From NCBI RefSeq assembly GCF_009858175.1, contig NZ_CP047393.1:3038001-3102000 (forward strand): a stretch of 64,000 nt of DNA, read 5' to 3'. Below are positions 17,143 to 24,936 of the stretch, piece after piece. The notes beneath the pieces are model-generated. The model did not search any database. It had not been told where the DNA came from and saw nothing but the letters and a program-made list of their open reading frames with translations. The position numbers and the translations under genes are program-made. This DNA is from Pontibacillus sp. HMF3514. Its GTDB lineage: Bacteria > Bacillota > Bacilli > Bacillales > BH030062. Position 1 is the stretch's first letter. Each line of letters begins with the position of its first letter.

Positions 17143-18021
17143 CTACAACTCCACATTCTCTTCAAAATATTTACCCCAATGAGGCTGAGAACCGTCGATA
17201 TCTTTATATTTATACACCTCAGATAATCCCCATGTACTTAATGCTTCTCCATTAAATCGTTGAACATCATCGTCCATGGCTAGGTGTTTCACCGCTTCAC
17301 CAATATAAAAAGGGCTCTCAGATGCAATAAAGTGCTCATCAATTTTCGTTGCTTCTTTCCAGTTCCCTTCAGTTACACCGAAGTGATCAAGCATCGCTTC
17401 AGAACGAAGGAACCCTGGTGTTAATGCGACTGTCGTAATCCCATGCTCTTTGAGATCTGCAGCCATCGCTTGGGCGATGTGGATGTTTGAGATTTTAGCA
17501 AGGCTATAGTATAAATTCCCACGATACTCATAATTGGTGCCATCTGTGATTTCAATTACTAATCCACCTTCAACCTTCTTCATGAGAGGTACTCCATAGT
17601 GAGACGTGATCAAATGAGCATGTACAGCTTGCTTTTGAATTTGAAGTCCGTTCGTCAAATCATGCTCGCCAATGGTTTTACCCCATTCTGTTAGAGGATC
17701 CCCTCCCCATATATCATTAATTAGAATATGTAACCTACCTTGCTCTTCTTTTATTTGTTCAAAAAGGTTTTGTACCTGATATTCTTCTGTATGATCAACC
17801 TGAACCGGAATCCCCTTCCCACCTGCTTCAGTAACCTTTTCAGCTGTGTCTTCAATGGTTTCTTTACGTTCCATGGGAGAAAGCTGCTCTCTAGTCGTAC
17901 GGCCTGTTACATAAACGGTTGCTCCTGCTTCCCCTAGCTTAATGGCTATAGCTCGCCCAGCTCCTCTAGTTGCGCCTGCTACGAGTGCTACTTTATTTTG
18001 TAATTGTTTCATGAAATCCAA
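17143..18021 (-). CDS. Short-chain dehydrogenase/reductase
   Basis: This 292-residue protein is a classical-type SDR: the nucleotide motif AGATRGAGRAIA (about residues 15-26), a ND(I) segment after strand 4, and YYSLAKISNIHIAQ, which supplies the catalytic tyrosine and lysine. The C-terminal part is longer than usual with FYIGEAVKHLAMDDDVQRFNG, as in a group of bacillus SDRs annotated only as oxidoreductases. The substrate is unknown. An AGGAAGG site precedes its ATG. It is monocistronic, bounded by its own terminator. Confidence 0.87.
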   Translation of the reverse strand: MDFMKQLQNKVALVAGATRGAGRAIAIKLGEAGATVYVTGRTTREQLSPMERKETIEDTAEKVTEAGGKGIPVQVDHTEEYQVQNLFEQIKEEQGRLHILINDIWGGDPLTEWGKTIGEHDLTNGLQIQKQAVHAHLITSHYGVPLMKKVEGGLVIEITDGTNYEYRGNLYYSLAKISNIHIAQAMAADLKEHGITTVALTPGFLRSEAMLDHFGVTEGNWKEATKIDEHFIASESPFYIGEAVKHLAMDDDVQRFNGEALSTWGLSEVYKYKDIDGSQPHWGKYFEENVEL

Positions 18022-18108
18022 CCTTCCTGAAATTCCTCATCATAATTCATCCTTACTATCGTATTTTTTACTAAACTGATACTTTAAAAGGGGTTATGTC
18101 AAATAAAC

Positions 18109-18255
18109 ATGATTGATTTAAGTGTACCATTAAGTCCTAAGGTTAAAGAACCAACACCACCGTCTATATAGTACAAGTCTCATAAGGACGGAGCTCTCGA
18201 AGCAATGAAGCATTTAGGTGTTCAAAAATCGGATTTGCATAATGCAAAAATCCTA
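18109..18255 (+). pseudogene. Truncated cyclase-family (kynurenine formamidase-like) remnant
   Basis: From the ATG at 18109 the frame reads MIDLSVPLSPKVKEPTPPSI, then meets a TAG at 18169, and continues YKSHKDGALEAMKHLGV to about 18255, where the similarity ends. This is the typical N terminus of the metal-dependent cyclase family (Pfam Cyclase). The nonsense codon plus loss of the HxGTHxD metal-binding part shows a dead gene. The sequence between here and the TPP aptamer (18256-18413) has no gene that I can support. Confidence 0.7.
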
Positions 18256-18413
18256 TGCATTGGGTGCACCCTGTTGCAATTATCGTTTTATATGATTTCG
18301 AAATGTTTTTTTGTGAGCAATCCTTCTTTAATTTCTATATTTTAATGAAACGCTTGCAATCTATAATCGATTATGGCAAAGTCATTAATGAACAAGGCGT
18401 TAGTCTACAATTC

Positions 18414-18520
18414 TATAATTTCGTGAAATGTAGGGGGACCAGTGTTGCTGGTTGAGACTGTATGCATGAACATACTGACCCTTCGAACCTGAACTGGTTG
18501 AGACCAGCGTAGGAAACATA
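18414..18520 (+). promoter_or_regulatory. TPP riboswitch (with -10 TATAAT at 18414)
   Basis: The aptamer runs from about 18428 to 18518. Conserved pieces are the GGTTGAGA of the pyrimidine-sensing arm, ACCCTTCGAACCTGAACTGG and ACCAGCGTAGGAA. A perfect TATAAT (18414-18419) sits just upstream, though the -35 is weak. A terminator hairpin at 18545-18580 follows, so thiamine diphosphate should stop transcription of the transporter genes downstream. Confidence 0.95.
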
Positions 18521-18544
18521 TTCAATCCATAAATGTATTGATAT

Positions 18545-18580
18545 ATGCACCCTAGGTATGGTCCTGGGTGCATTTTTTAT
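18545..18580 (+). terminator. Expression-platform terminator of the TPP riboswitch
   Basis: ATGCACCCTAGG / CCTGGGTGCAT followed by six T, located between aptamer and thiY. Confidence 0.9.
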
Positions 18581-18670
18581 TGGCATTTTCTACGGATCAT
18601 ACTCAATCCTTTTGACCTCATTTCACATATGGATTAACGCAAAATATCAACTTTTTGAGGAGGATTCAAA

Positions 18671-19675
18671 ATGAAAAAATGGGTTGTTTTTATTATGGCT
18701 CTATTTATTTTAGGAGCATGTTCAAGTGACGAAGAAGCGAACTCACAAGGTGGAGAAGCTTCTAAAGAATTAAAGGACATCACACTAGTATTAGATTGGA
18801 CACCAAATACGAATCATACAGGACTATATGTAGCCCAGGAACAAGGCTACTTTGAAGAACAAGGACTAGATGTCGAGATAATTATGCCTAGTGAAACAGG
18901 GTCAAATCAGCTTGTGGCATCTGGCAAGGCAGATTTCGGTATAAGTTATCAAGAATCTTTAACAAAAGCTCGTATTCAGGATATTCCTGTTGTATCGATC
19001 GCTGCTATTATCCAACATAATACGTCTGGCTTTGCTTCACCAGAAAATCGGAATATCACATCCCCTAAAGACTTCGAAGGTAAAACTTACGGCGGCTGGG
19101 GAGATCCAGTTGAAAAAGAAATGATCTCTACCCTTATGAAAAAAGAAGGTGGTGACATTGATCAAGTAGACATCATTAACATGGGGAATACTGACTTCTT
19201 TACAGCTACAGAGCGTGGAGATATTGATTTTGCATGGGTTTATTACGGTTGGACTGGTGTAGAAGCAGAACTACGTGGAAAAGACCTGAACATGATTTAT
19301 CTAACCGATTATTCTGAGAAACTAGATTACTATACACCAATTTTGACTGCGAATGAGAAGAAGATTAAAGAAGATCCAGACACCGTTAAAGCGTTTGTTA
19401 AAGCAGTTTCAAAAGGATATCAATACGCAATTGATCAACCTGAAAAGGCTGCAGATATCTTAATTGAAGCTGTCCCTGACCTGGATCCCGAACTAGTGAA
19501 GGCAAGTCAAAAATGGCTATCTCCAAAGTATCAGGATGACGCAGAGCAGTGGGGTGTGCAAAAGAAAAGCGTATGGAAAAACTATGCGGATTGGATGCAC
19601 GACAATAACCTACTTGACCAAGAATTAAATGCTGAAGATGCATTTACGAATGAATTCTTACCAAATAAGGAGTGA
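18671..19675 (+). CDS. thiY: ABC transporter substrate-binding lipoprotein for a thiamine precursor (ThiY-like)
   Basis: The 334-residue protein starts with a lipoprotein signal (lipobox LGAC near residue 17) and continues as an NMT1/THI5-like binding protein with LDWTPNTNHTGLYVAQEQGYFEEQGL, the family hallmark. These proteins capture the pyrimidine HMP or its formylamino form outside the cell. Placement behind a TPP riboswitch and before a permease and ATPase supports this strongly. AGGAGG precedes the ATG. The exact pyrimidine bound cannot be read from the sequence. Confidence 0.9.
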   Translation: MKKWVVFIMALFILGACSSDEEANSQGGEASKELKDITLVLDWTPNTNHTGLYVAQEQGYFEEQGLDVEIIMPSETGSNQLVASGKADFGISYQESLTKARIQDIPVVSIAAIIQHNTSGFASPENRNITSPKDFEGKTYGGWGDPVEKEMISTLMKKEGGDIDQVDIINMGNTDFFTATERGDIDFAWVYYGWTGVEAELRGKDLNMIYLTDYSEKLDYYTPILTANEKKIKEDPDTVKAFVKAVSKGYQYAIDQPEKAADILIEAVPDLDPELVKASQKWLSPKYQDDAEQWGVQKKSVWKNYADWMHDNNLLDQELNAEDAFTNEFLPNKE

Positions 19676-19678
19676 TCA

Positions 19679-19975
19679 ATGATGGCAAACTCTCTTGTAA
19701 GCATACAAATCCTTCCCAAAACACCTAATGGAGACAATGTGATCCCTTATGTAGATGAGGCCATTTCTGTTATTAAGGAAGCTGGCGTAAAGTATGAAGT
19801 CCATCCACTTGAAACCACGATGGAAGGTGAACTTTCTGAGCTTTTTTCTGTCATTGAGAAAATGAATGACAAAATGGTTCAAATGGGCTGCAGTAATGTG
19901 ATCTCCCAAGTAAAAGTGCTTTACCAACCAAGTGGAGCGTCAATGGATCAGTTAACGGAGAAGTATCGAGGATGA
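19679..19975 (+). CDS. MTH1187/YkoF-type thiamine-binding protein
   Basis: This 98-residue protein belongs to the thiamine-binding (PF01910, UPF0045) family, with the ferredoxin-like pattern VSIQILPKTPNGDNVIPYVDEAI and a closing SNVISQVKVLYQPSGA. Members bind thiamine or related pyrimidines in the cytoplasm. It lies 3 bases after the binding-protein gene and its stop overlaps the permease start (ATGA), so it is built into the transport operon. Its role beside the transporter, buffering or delivering the imported compound, is an inference. Confidence 0.85.
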   Translation: MMANSLVSIQILPKTPNGDNVIPYVDEAISVIKEAGVKYEVHPLETTMEGELSELFSVIEKMNDKMVQMGCSNVISQVKVLYQPSGASMDQLTEKYRG

Positions 19976-20742
19976 GACATATTGCACAAAAAGGATGGCG
20001 GCCGCTTCTGGTCATCATCTTTCTCTTTGTCATTTGGGAGCTAGGAACTCGAATGTTTGAAATTCCAGCCTGGCTTATCCCCTCCCCTTCTGAAGTGTTG
20101 GATGAAGGGATATCAGGTTGGTCTATATATGAACATCACTTGTATTCTACTATTCTTCTAACATTAATAGGATTTGCAATTGGAACTAGCTTTGGAATTT
20201 TCGTGGCAATATGCTTACATTTAATTCCAACAGTTCGAAATATGTTTTACCCACTCATTATTTTTTCTCAAAATATACCGATCATTGTGCTAGCTCCACT
20301 ACTTGTTATTTGGTTTGGATTTGGGATGCTTCCTAAGTTAATTGTCATTACATTGGTCTGTTTCTTCCCAATAGCTGTTTCAACCTTTGATGGGTTAAGA
20401 CAGACGAGCACGGAACTTATGCATTATATGAAAATGGCCGGGGCATCAAAAGGACAGATTTTTTGGAAGTTAGAATGGCCGCATGCGCTTCCTTCATTAT
20501 TTTCTGGTCTGAAAATTTCAGCTACTTATAGTGTTATGGGAGCCGTTATTTCTGAATGGCTCGGTGCAAAAGAAGGGATTGGTGTTTATATGACACTAGC
20601 CTCCTCTTCATTCCGAACGGATCGTGTATTTGTCTCAATTTTTGTCATTATGGCTTTGAGCTTAACATTTTTCCTTTTGATAACAGCATTAGAAAAGTGG
20701 TTTATTCGTTGGAAATCGAAAGGGGTTGAGAATAGTGGCTGA
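19972..20742 (+). CDS. thiX: ABC transporter permease for a thiamine precursor (ThiX-like)
   Basis: The 256-residue membrane protein has about six hydrophobic segments and the inner-membrane component loop EWPHALPSLFSGLKIS (about residues 163-178), the site that contacts the ATPase. Its start overlaps the upstream stop by four bases and its end overlaps the ATPase start. With the binding protein and ATPase it forms a complete importer under TPP control. Length and layout match ThiX/SsuC-type permeases. Confidence 0.9.
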   Translation: MRHIAQKGWRPLLVIIFLFVIWELGTRMFEIPAWLIPSPSEVLDEGISGWSIYEHHLYSTILLTLIGFAIGTSFGIFVAICLHLIPTVRNMFYPLIIFSQNIPIIVLAPLLVIWFGFGMLPKLIVITLVCFFPIAVSTFDGLRQTSTELMHYMKMAGASKGQIFWKLEWPHALPSLFSGLKISATYSVMGAVISEWLGAKEGIGVYMTLASSSFRTDRVFVSIFVIMALSLTFFLLITALEKWFIRWKSKGVENSG

Positions 20743-21472
20743 GTTATCCTTAAAAGGGATTGGTAAATCATTTGAAGATACACGTGTGCTGGAAGACATT
20801 TCTTTTGATGTCCATGATGCTGAATTTGTTTCGATATTAGGTCCTTCAGGAAGTGGTAAAAGTACGATTTTTAACTTGATTGGCGGACTTTATCAACCTG
20901 ATGAGGGGAATATCAACTTAGACGGGGAATCGATAGCAGGCAAGAGGGGATCAATTAGCTACATGCCACAAAGCCCATCCCTTTTTCCATGGCGTACATT
21001 GCTAGATAACGTCATGCTTGGAAGTGAGATTGTCGGAAAGCAGGACCGCGAAGCTTCTCTTCAAATGATTCAAAAAGCAGGCCTCGGAGGATATGAGGAC
21101 GCTTATCCTCATCAATTGTCTGGCGGTATGAAGCAACGTGCTGCTTTTATCAGAAGCTTATTAAGTCCACAATCTTTAATATGTCTGGATGAACCTTTTT
21201 CTGCTCTCGATGAATTTACCCGACTAGAAATGCAAAAATGGCTCCTTTCCTTATGGAATGAATATAAACGTTCAGTTTTGTTTGTAACGCATAATATTGA
21301 AGAAGCATTGTTTTTATCTGATCGAGTCATTGTGTTATCAGACCGACCAGCGCGAGTAAAAAAAGAGTTTAAGATCCCTTTTGATAGGCCCAGGGATGAA
21401 TCGTTACTTCTAACGGGGGAGTTTTTAGAATGGAAAAAAGCGATCTACAATGAATTAAGGATGATAACATGA
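20735..21472 (+). CDS. thiZ: ABC transporter ATP-binding protein (ThiZ-like)
   Basis: The 245-residue ATPase shows Walker A GPSGSGKST (about residues 37-45), a Q-loop MPQSPSLFPWRT, the signature LSGGMKQR and Walker B LICLDEPFSALD. I prefer the GTG at 20735, which follows AAGGGG by 9 bases, over the in-frame TTG at 20726; with it the protein begins AELSLKGIGKSF as in the family. It energises the thiamine-precursor importer. The stop overlaps the next gene by four bases. Confidence 0.9.
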   Translation: MAELSLKGIGKSFEDTRVLEDISFDVHDAEFVSILGPSGSGKSTIFNLIGGLYQPDEGNINLDGESIAGKRGSISYMPQSPSLFPWRTLLDNVMLGSEIVGKQDREASLQMIQKAGLGGYEDAYPHQLSGGMKQRAAFIRSLLSPQSLICLDEPFSALDEFTRLEMQKWLLSLWNEYKRSVLFVTHNIEEALFLSDRVIVLSDRPARVKKEFKIPFDRPRDESLLLTGEFLEWKKAIYNELRMIT

Positions 21473-22245
21473 AACACCGAATTATAGATGCTCATATTCA
21501 TTTAGATATGTATGGATTAGAAGATCAAGAAAAGATATTACAAGATTTAGATTATGAAAACGTTGAAGCTCTTATCGCTGTTTCGAATCATATTGAGTCC
21601 GCCAGAAGAAACTTGGAACTTGCTCATTTGGATCAACGTGTAAAACCTGCTATTGGATGGCATCCTGAACAACCACTCCCATCAGATGATGAAGCAGATG
21701 AATTGTTGAAGATGTTAGAGGTGCATAAAGATCAAATTGTTGCAGTTGGCGAAGTAGGATTGCCATATTATATGAGGAAAGAACATGGTGGGATAGAGCT
21801 GAAACCTTACTTAGAGCTTTTAGAAACTTTTGTGAAAAAAGCCGTCCTTCTAGATAAACCGATTGTACTCCATGCCATTTATGAGGATGCTGATTCTGTG
21901 TGTGATCTACTGGAGAAACATAACGTGAAGAAAGCTCATTTTCACTGGTTTAAAGGATCTGATCAGACTGTGGATCGTATGATAAAAAACGGTTATTCGA
22001 TTTCAGTTACACCTGATTGTTTATATGAAAAAGAAATTCACCGAATGATTGAACAATATCCAGTGAACCAGTTAATGGTTGAAACAGATGGACCTTGGCC
22101 ATTTGAAGAGAGGTTTAAGGGATCCCTTACACACCCATGGATGATTCACGAATCTATTGCGAAAATCGCTGAATTAGAGAAAATGAGTGTGAATGATGTT
22201 TATGGAGTCTTGTTAGAAAATACGAAGAGGTTTTATGAGATTTAA
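21469..22245 (+). CDS. TatD-family metal-dependent hydrolase
   Basis: This 258-residue protein has the amidohydrolase-like metal motifs of TatD proteins: DAHIHLD at the start, the central VGEVGLPYY glutamate, a histidine in IVLHAIYED, HFHWFKGS, and MVETDGPWP near residue 200. TatD relatives are nucleases or hydrolases with varied substrates. It overlaps the importer ATPase gene by four bases (ATGA) and is the last gene of the TPP-regulated operon, so a role in processing an imported thiamine precursor is a reasonable inference, not a demonstrated one. Confidence 0.85.
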   Translation: MKHRIIDAHIHLDMYGLEDQEKILQDLDYENVEALIAVSNHIESARRNLELAHLDQRVKPAIGWHPEQPLPSDDEADELLKMLEVHKDQIVAVGEVGLPYYMRKEHGGIELKPYLELLETFVKKAVLLDKPIVLHAIYEDADSVCDLLEKHNVKKAHFHWFKGSDQTVDRMIKNGYSISVTPDCLYEKEIHRMIEQYPVNQLMVETDGPWPFEERFKGSLTHPWMIHESIAKIAELEKMSVNDVYGVLLENTKRFYEI

Positions 22246-22253
22246 ATATTTGG

Positions 22254-22282
22254 AAAGAACTCGCCGGAGCGAGTTCTTTTTT
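22254..22282 (+). terminator. Terminator of the thiamine-precursor operon
   Basis: AAAGAACTCGC / GCGAGTTCTTT followed by T. Confidence 0.9.
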
Positions 22283-22295
22283 GTTTTTATTGTGA

Positions 22296-22450
22296 TTTGA
22301 GCTGTTCTGCAGAGGTATGAGTGATCCACAAATTTAATGAGTGCTGCTGCCGAGATTTGAGTGATGATCGGGATATTTGAGCGGTCTTGCATCGTTTTGA
22401 GCGACACACCTCCGATATGAGCGGTCCCGTTAATATATGATCGGTTCTTA
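22296..22450. repeat. Eight-unit array with exact 20-bp period
   Basis: The trinucleotide TGA occurs at 22298, 22318, 22338, 22358, 22378, 22398, 22418 and 22438, spaced by exactly 20 bases. Each unit starts with a core close to WWTGAGYGRTC (for example TTTGAGCGGTC and TATGAGCGGTC) followed by about 10 bases that differ in every unit. The array fills the gap between the converging TatD-like gene and thrS and touches the thrS stop. It is not a CRISPR array, because cores and spacers are only about 10 bases each. Confidence 0.85.
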
Positions 22451-24355
22451 TTTTTTCAACTCAATCTCCTCACGAACCCTCTGCACAAATTCCTCAAGCC
22501 CTATTTGCTGAGAGCTTTCTTTTCCATACTCCCTGACATTAACTGCACCTTGCTCCCTTTCTTGATCACCAACGACCAAAATATAAGGTATCTTTTTCAT
22601 TTGCGCCTCTCTAATTTTGTAACCCATTTTTTCTTCGCGTAAATCTACATCCACTCGCACATCCTCTTTCTTCAATTGATCCACAATCTCTAGCGCGTAA
22701 GATGAATGAACCTGATTTGATACGGGAATAATCTTAGCTTGCACAGGCGCTAACCATGTTGGAAATGCACCGCCGAAGTGTTCAATAAGAATCCCTAAGA
22801 AACGATCGATAGAACCAAATACAGCCCTGTGAATAACAACTGGACGAACTTTTTCATTATTTTCATCAATGTAGTTGAGGTCAAATTTCTCTGGCATTTG
22901 GAAGTCTAACTGAATTGTTCCACATTGGTGACTGCGATTTAATGCATCTTTAATATGGAAATCAATTTTTGGTCCATAGAATGCACCATCTCCTTCATTG
23001 ATACGATAATCAAACTCTAAAGCCTGAAGTACATTTTTTAAAGCTCCTTCTGCTTGATCCCATAATTCGTCGCTACCCATTGCTTTCTCTGGACGAGTTG
23101 ATAGCTCAAGCTCGTATTCAAACCCCATCACCTTATAGACATGATCAATCAACTCAACAGCTGTCTTGATTTCCCCTTCAATTTGCTGAGGTGTAGCAAA
23201 TATATGAGCATCATCCTGGCAAAATGAACGTACACGAAGTAAACCGTTTAAAGCTCCACTATATTCATGACGATGCACCTGTCCGAACTCAGCCATGCGA
23301 AGAGGAAGATCTCTGTAGGAATGAAGCTGATCATTGTACATGAGCATGTGCCCAGGGCAATTCATCGGCTTTAACGCAAAGCTTGCATGGTCCACATCTG
23401 AAAAGTACATGTTTTCTTTATAATGATCCCAGTGTCCAGATTGTTCCCATAGACGTTGATTCATTAGTTGAGGAGTACGTACTTCCTGATAATCGTAATA
23501 CTTATGAAGATCACGAATAAAAAACTCAAGTTCATTTCGTAAAACCTGACCATTTGGCTTATAAAATGGCATCCCTGGAGCTTCCTCCGAAAACATAAAT
23601 AGCTCTAATTCTTTACCTAGCTTTCGATGGTTTCTTTTAGCCGCTTCATCGAGAAACTTTAAATAATCGTTTAGCTCAGTTTGTGAAGGAAATGCTACCC
23701 CGTAAATGCGCTGGAGCATTTTATTTTTGCTGTCGCCCTTCCAATAAGCACCCGCTACACTCATTAATTTAAAGGATTTAATTAAGCCAGTAGAAGGAAG
23801 ATGCGGACCTCGGCATAGATCTAGAAATTCTCCTTGTTGATAAACTGTTATAGGAGCACCTTCAGGTAAGTCTTTTAAAATCTCTATCTTTAGTGCATCA
23901 CCTTCTAATAGTGATTGCGCTTCCTCACGGGACACTTCTTTACGTTCCACAATCAGATTTTCTTGAATGATCTTGTTCATTTCTTTTTCAATTTTCGGGA
24001 GGTCTTCCTCTGAGATACTTTCTGCCAGATCCATATCATAGTAAAAGCCATTCTCTATAACAGGCCCAACCCCTAGCTGCACACCTCCATATAATCGTTT
24101 AACTGCTTGCGCCATCACATGTGCTGATGTATGACGAAGAAGTTCTTTACCCTCATCAGAATCAGCTTGTAGCAACTCTACCGCTGCATCGTTTTCAATT
24201 GGTCTTCTAAAATCATAGAGCTCCCCATTCACTTTTCCAGCAACCGATTTTTTTCTTAAACTTGGACTGATTGATTGTGCTATCTTCTCTAGTGTAATCC
24301 CTTTTTGATACGCTTTCTGATTTCCATCCGGAAACACAATTTTAATGTCATTCAT
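22448..24355 (-). CDS. thrS: Threonyl-tRNA synthetase
   Basis: The 635-residue class II synthetase has an N-terminal TGS domain (MNDIKIVFPDG onward), the editing domain with HTSAHVMAQAV and CRGPHLPSTG, class II motif 2 with MAEFGQVHRHE and RVRSFCQDDAHIF, motif 3 HRAVFGSIDRFLG, and a C-terminal anticodon-binding domain. The frame is open 16 codons further, but that part lies in a T-box terminator; the ATG at 24355 follows AGGAG. Two tandem T-box leaders control it. Confidence 0.98.
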   Translation of the reverse strand: MNDIKIVFPDGNQKAYQKGITLEKIAQSISPSLRKKSVAGKVNGELYDFRRPIENDAAVELLQADSDEGKELLRHTSAHVMAQAVKRLYGGVQLGVGPVIENGFYYDMDLAESISEEDLPKIEKEMNKIIQENLIVERKEVSREEAQSLLEGDALKIEILKDLPEGAPITVYQQGEFLDLCRGPHLPSTGLIKSFKLMSVAGAYWKGDSKNKMLQRIYGVAFPSQTELNDYLKFLDEAAKRNHRKLGKELELFMFSEEAPGMPFYKPNGQVLRNELEFFIRDLHKYYDYQEVRTPQLMNQRLWEQSGHWDHYKENMYFSDVDHASFALKPMNCPGHMLMYNDQLHSYRDLPLRMAEFGQVHRHEYSGALNGLLRVRSFCQDDAHIFATPQQIEGEIKTAVELIDHVYKVMGFEYELELSTRPEKAMGSDELWDQAEGALKNVLQALEFDYRINEGDGAFYGPKIDFHIKDALNRSHQCGTIQLDFQMPEKFDLNYIDENNEKVRPVVIHRAVFGSIDRFLGILIEHFGGAFPTWLAPVQAKIIPVSNQVHSSYALEIVDQLKKEDVRVDVDLREEKMGYKIREAQMKKIPYILVVGDQEREQGAVNVREYGKESSQQIGLEEFVQRVREEIELKK

Positions 24356-24374
24356 GTTCACCACTCCTATTTTG

Positions 24375-24615
24375 ATAATAAAAAAGCACGTATTCATCCC
24401 CAAGAAAGGGACGAGTACGTGCTAACCCGTGGTTCCACCCAATTTTTCATCAAAATATGATGACTCATGTAGCCTGTAACGTGGCTTAATCCGGTACAGG
24501 ATACTGGTTTTCCCCTGTACAGCTCAAAGGTGGTAAGTCTCTTTTCTGCGTTAGGAAGCTCTCAGCACCCTTCCATCTCTGGAAACCGTAAAAAGAAACT
24601 GTTGTCCTTATCAAA
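24375..24615 (-). ncRNA. T-box leader, gene-proximal copy (thrS)
   Basis: On the minus strand the leader ends with the T-box sequence TGGGTGGAACCACG (24441-24428) and a terminator (24422-24380) with six T. The specifier region reads CTTACCACCTTTGAGC, giving ACC, a threonine codon. Uncharged threonine tRNA should promote readthrough into thrS. It resembles the second leader upstream closely in its T-box and specifier parts. Confidence 0.93.
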
Positions 24616-24631
24616 GCTTACATATATCCAT

Positions 24632-24885
24632 TAAAAAACACGCAATCATCCCTAACTAAGGGACGAGTGCGTGTTATACCCGTGGTTCCACCCAATTTTT
24701 CATCCGTACTTGGATGACTCATTGAAGCCGTAACGTAGCCATACGATACTGGTTTTTCAATTCCCCAGTATAGCTCAAAGGTGGTAAATGACTCTCCTGC
24801 GTTGGGAAGTTCTCAGCAATTCTCCCCTCTCTGGAAACCGTTTAGAGTCATTCATGTCCTTTTCATTGCTTTCGTCTTTAAATAT
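24632..24885 (-). ncRNA. T-box leader, promoter-proximal copy (thrS)
   Basis: A second complete leader precedes the first: stem I with ATGACTCT / AGAGTCAT, specifier region TTTACCACCTTTGAGC (ACC), T-box TGGGTGGAACCACG (24694-24681) and a terminator with CACGCA / TGCGTG arms followed by six T (24675-24632). Two in series mean that transcription must pass two antitermination decisions. Confidence 0.93.
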
Positions 24886-24893
24886 TATGAAAT

Positions 24894-24922
24894 ATCATAT
24901 ACCAGAATATTCTGGAAGTCAA
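24894..24922 (-). promoter_or_regulatory. Promoter of thrS with a palindromic spacer
   Basis: On the minus strand TTGACT (24922-24917), a 17-base spacer and TATGAT (24899-24894). The spacer contains the perfect 14-base palindrome CCAGAATATTCTGG (24902-24915), which could be an operator. Confidence 0.7.
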
Positions 24923-24936
24923 TAAGGGTTCATGAA

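Noticed and set aside
22296-22450. CRISPR array
   Set aside because: Repeat cores and variable parts are about 10 bases each, the cores are imperfect, and there are no cas genes nearby.
24356-24403. Longer thrS start giving 16 extra residues
   Set aside because: The extension lies over the terminator of the T-box leader and has no ribosome site; the ATG at 24355 has AGGAG.
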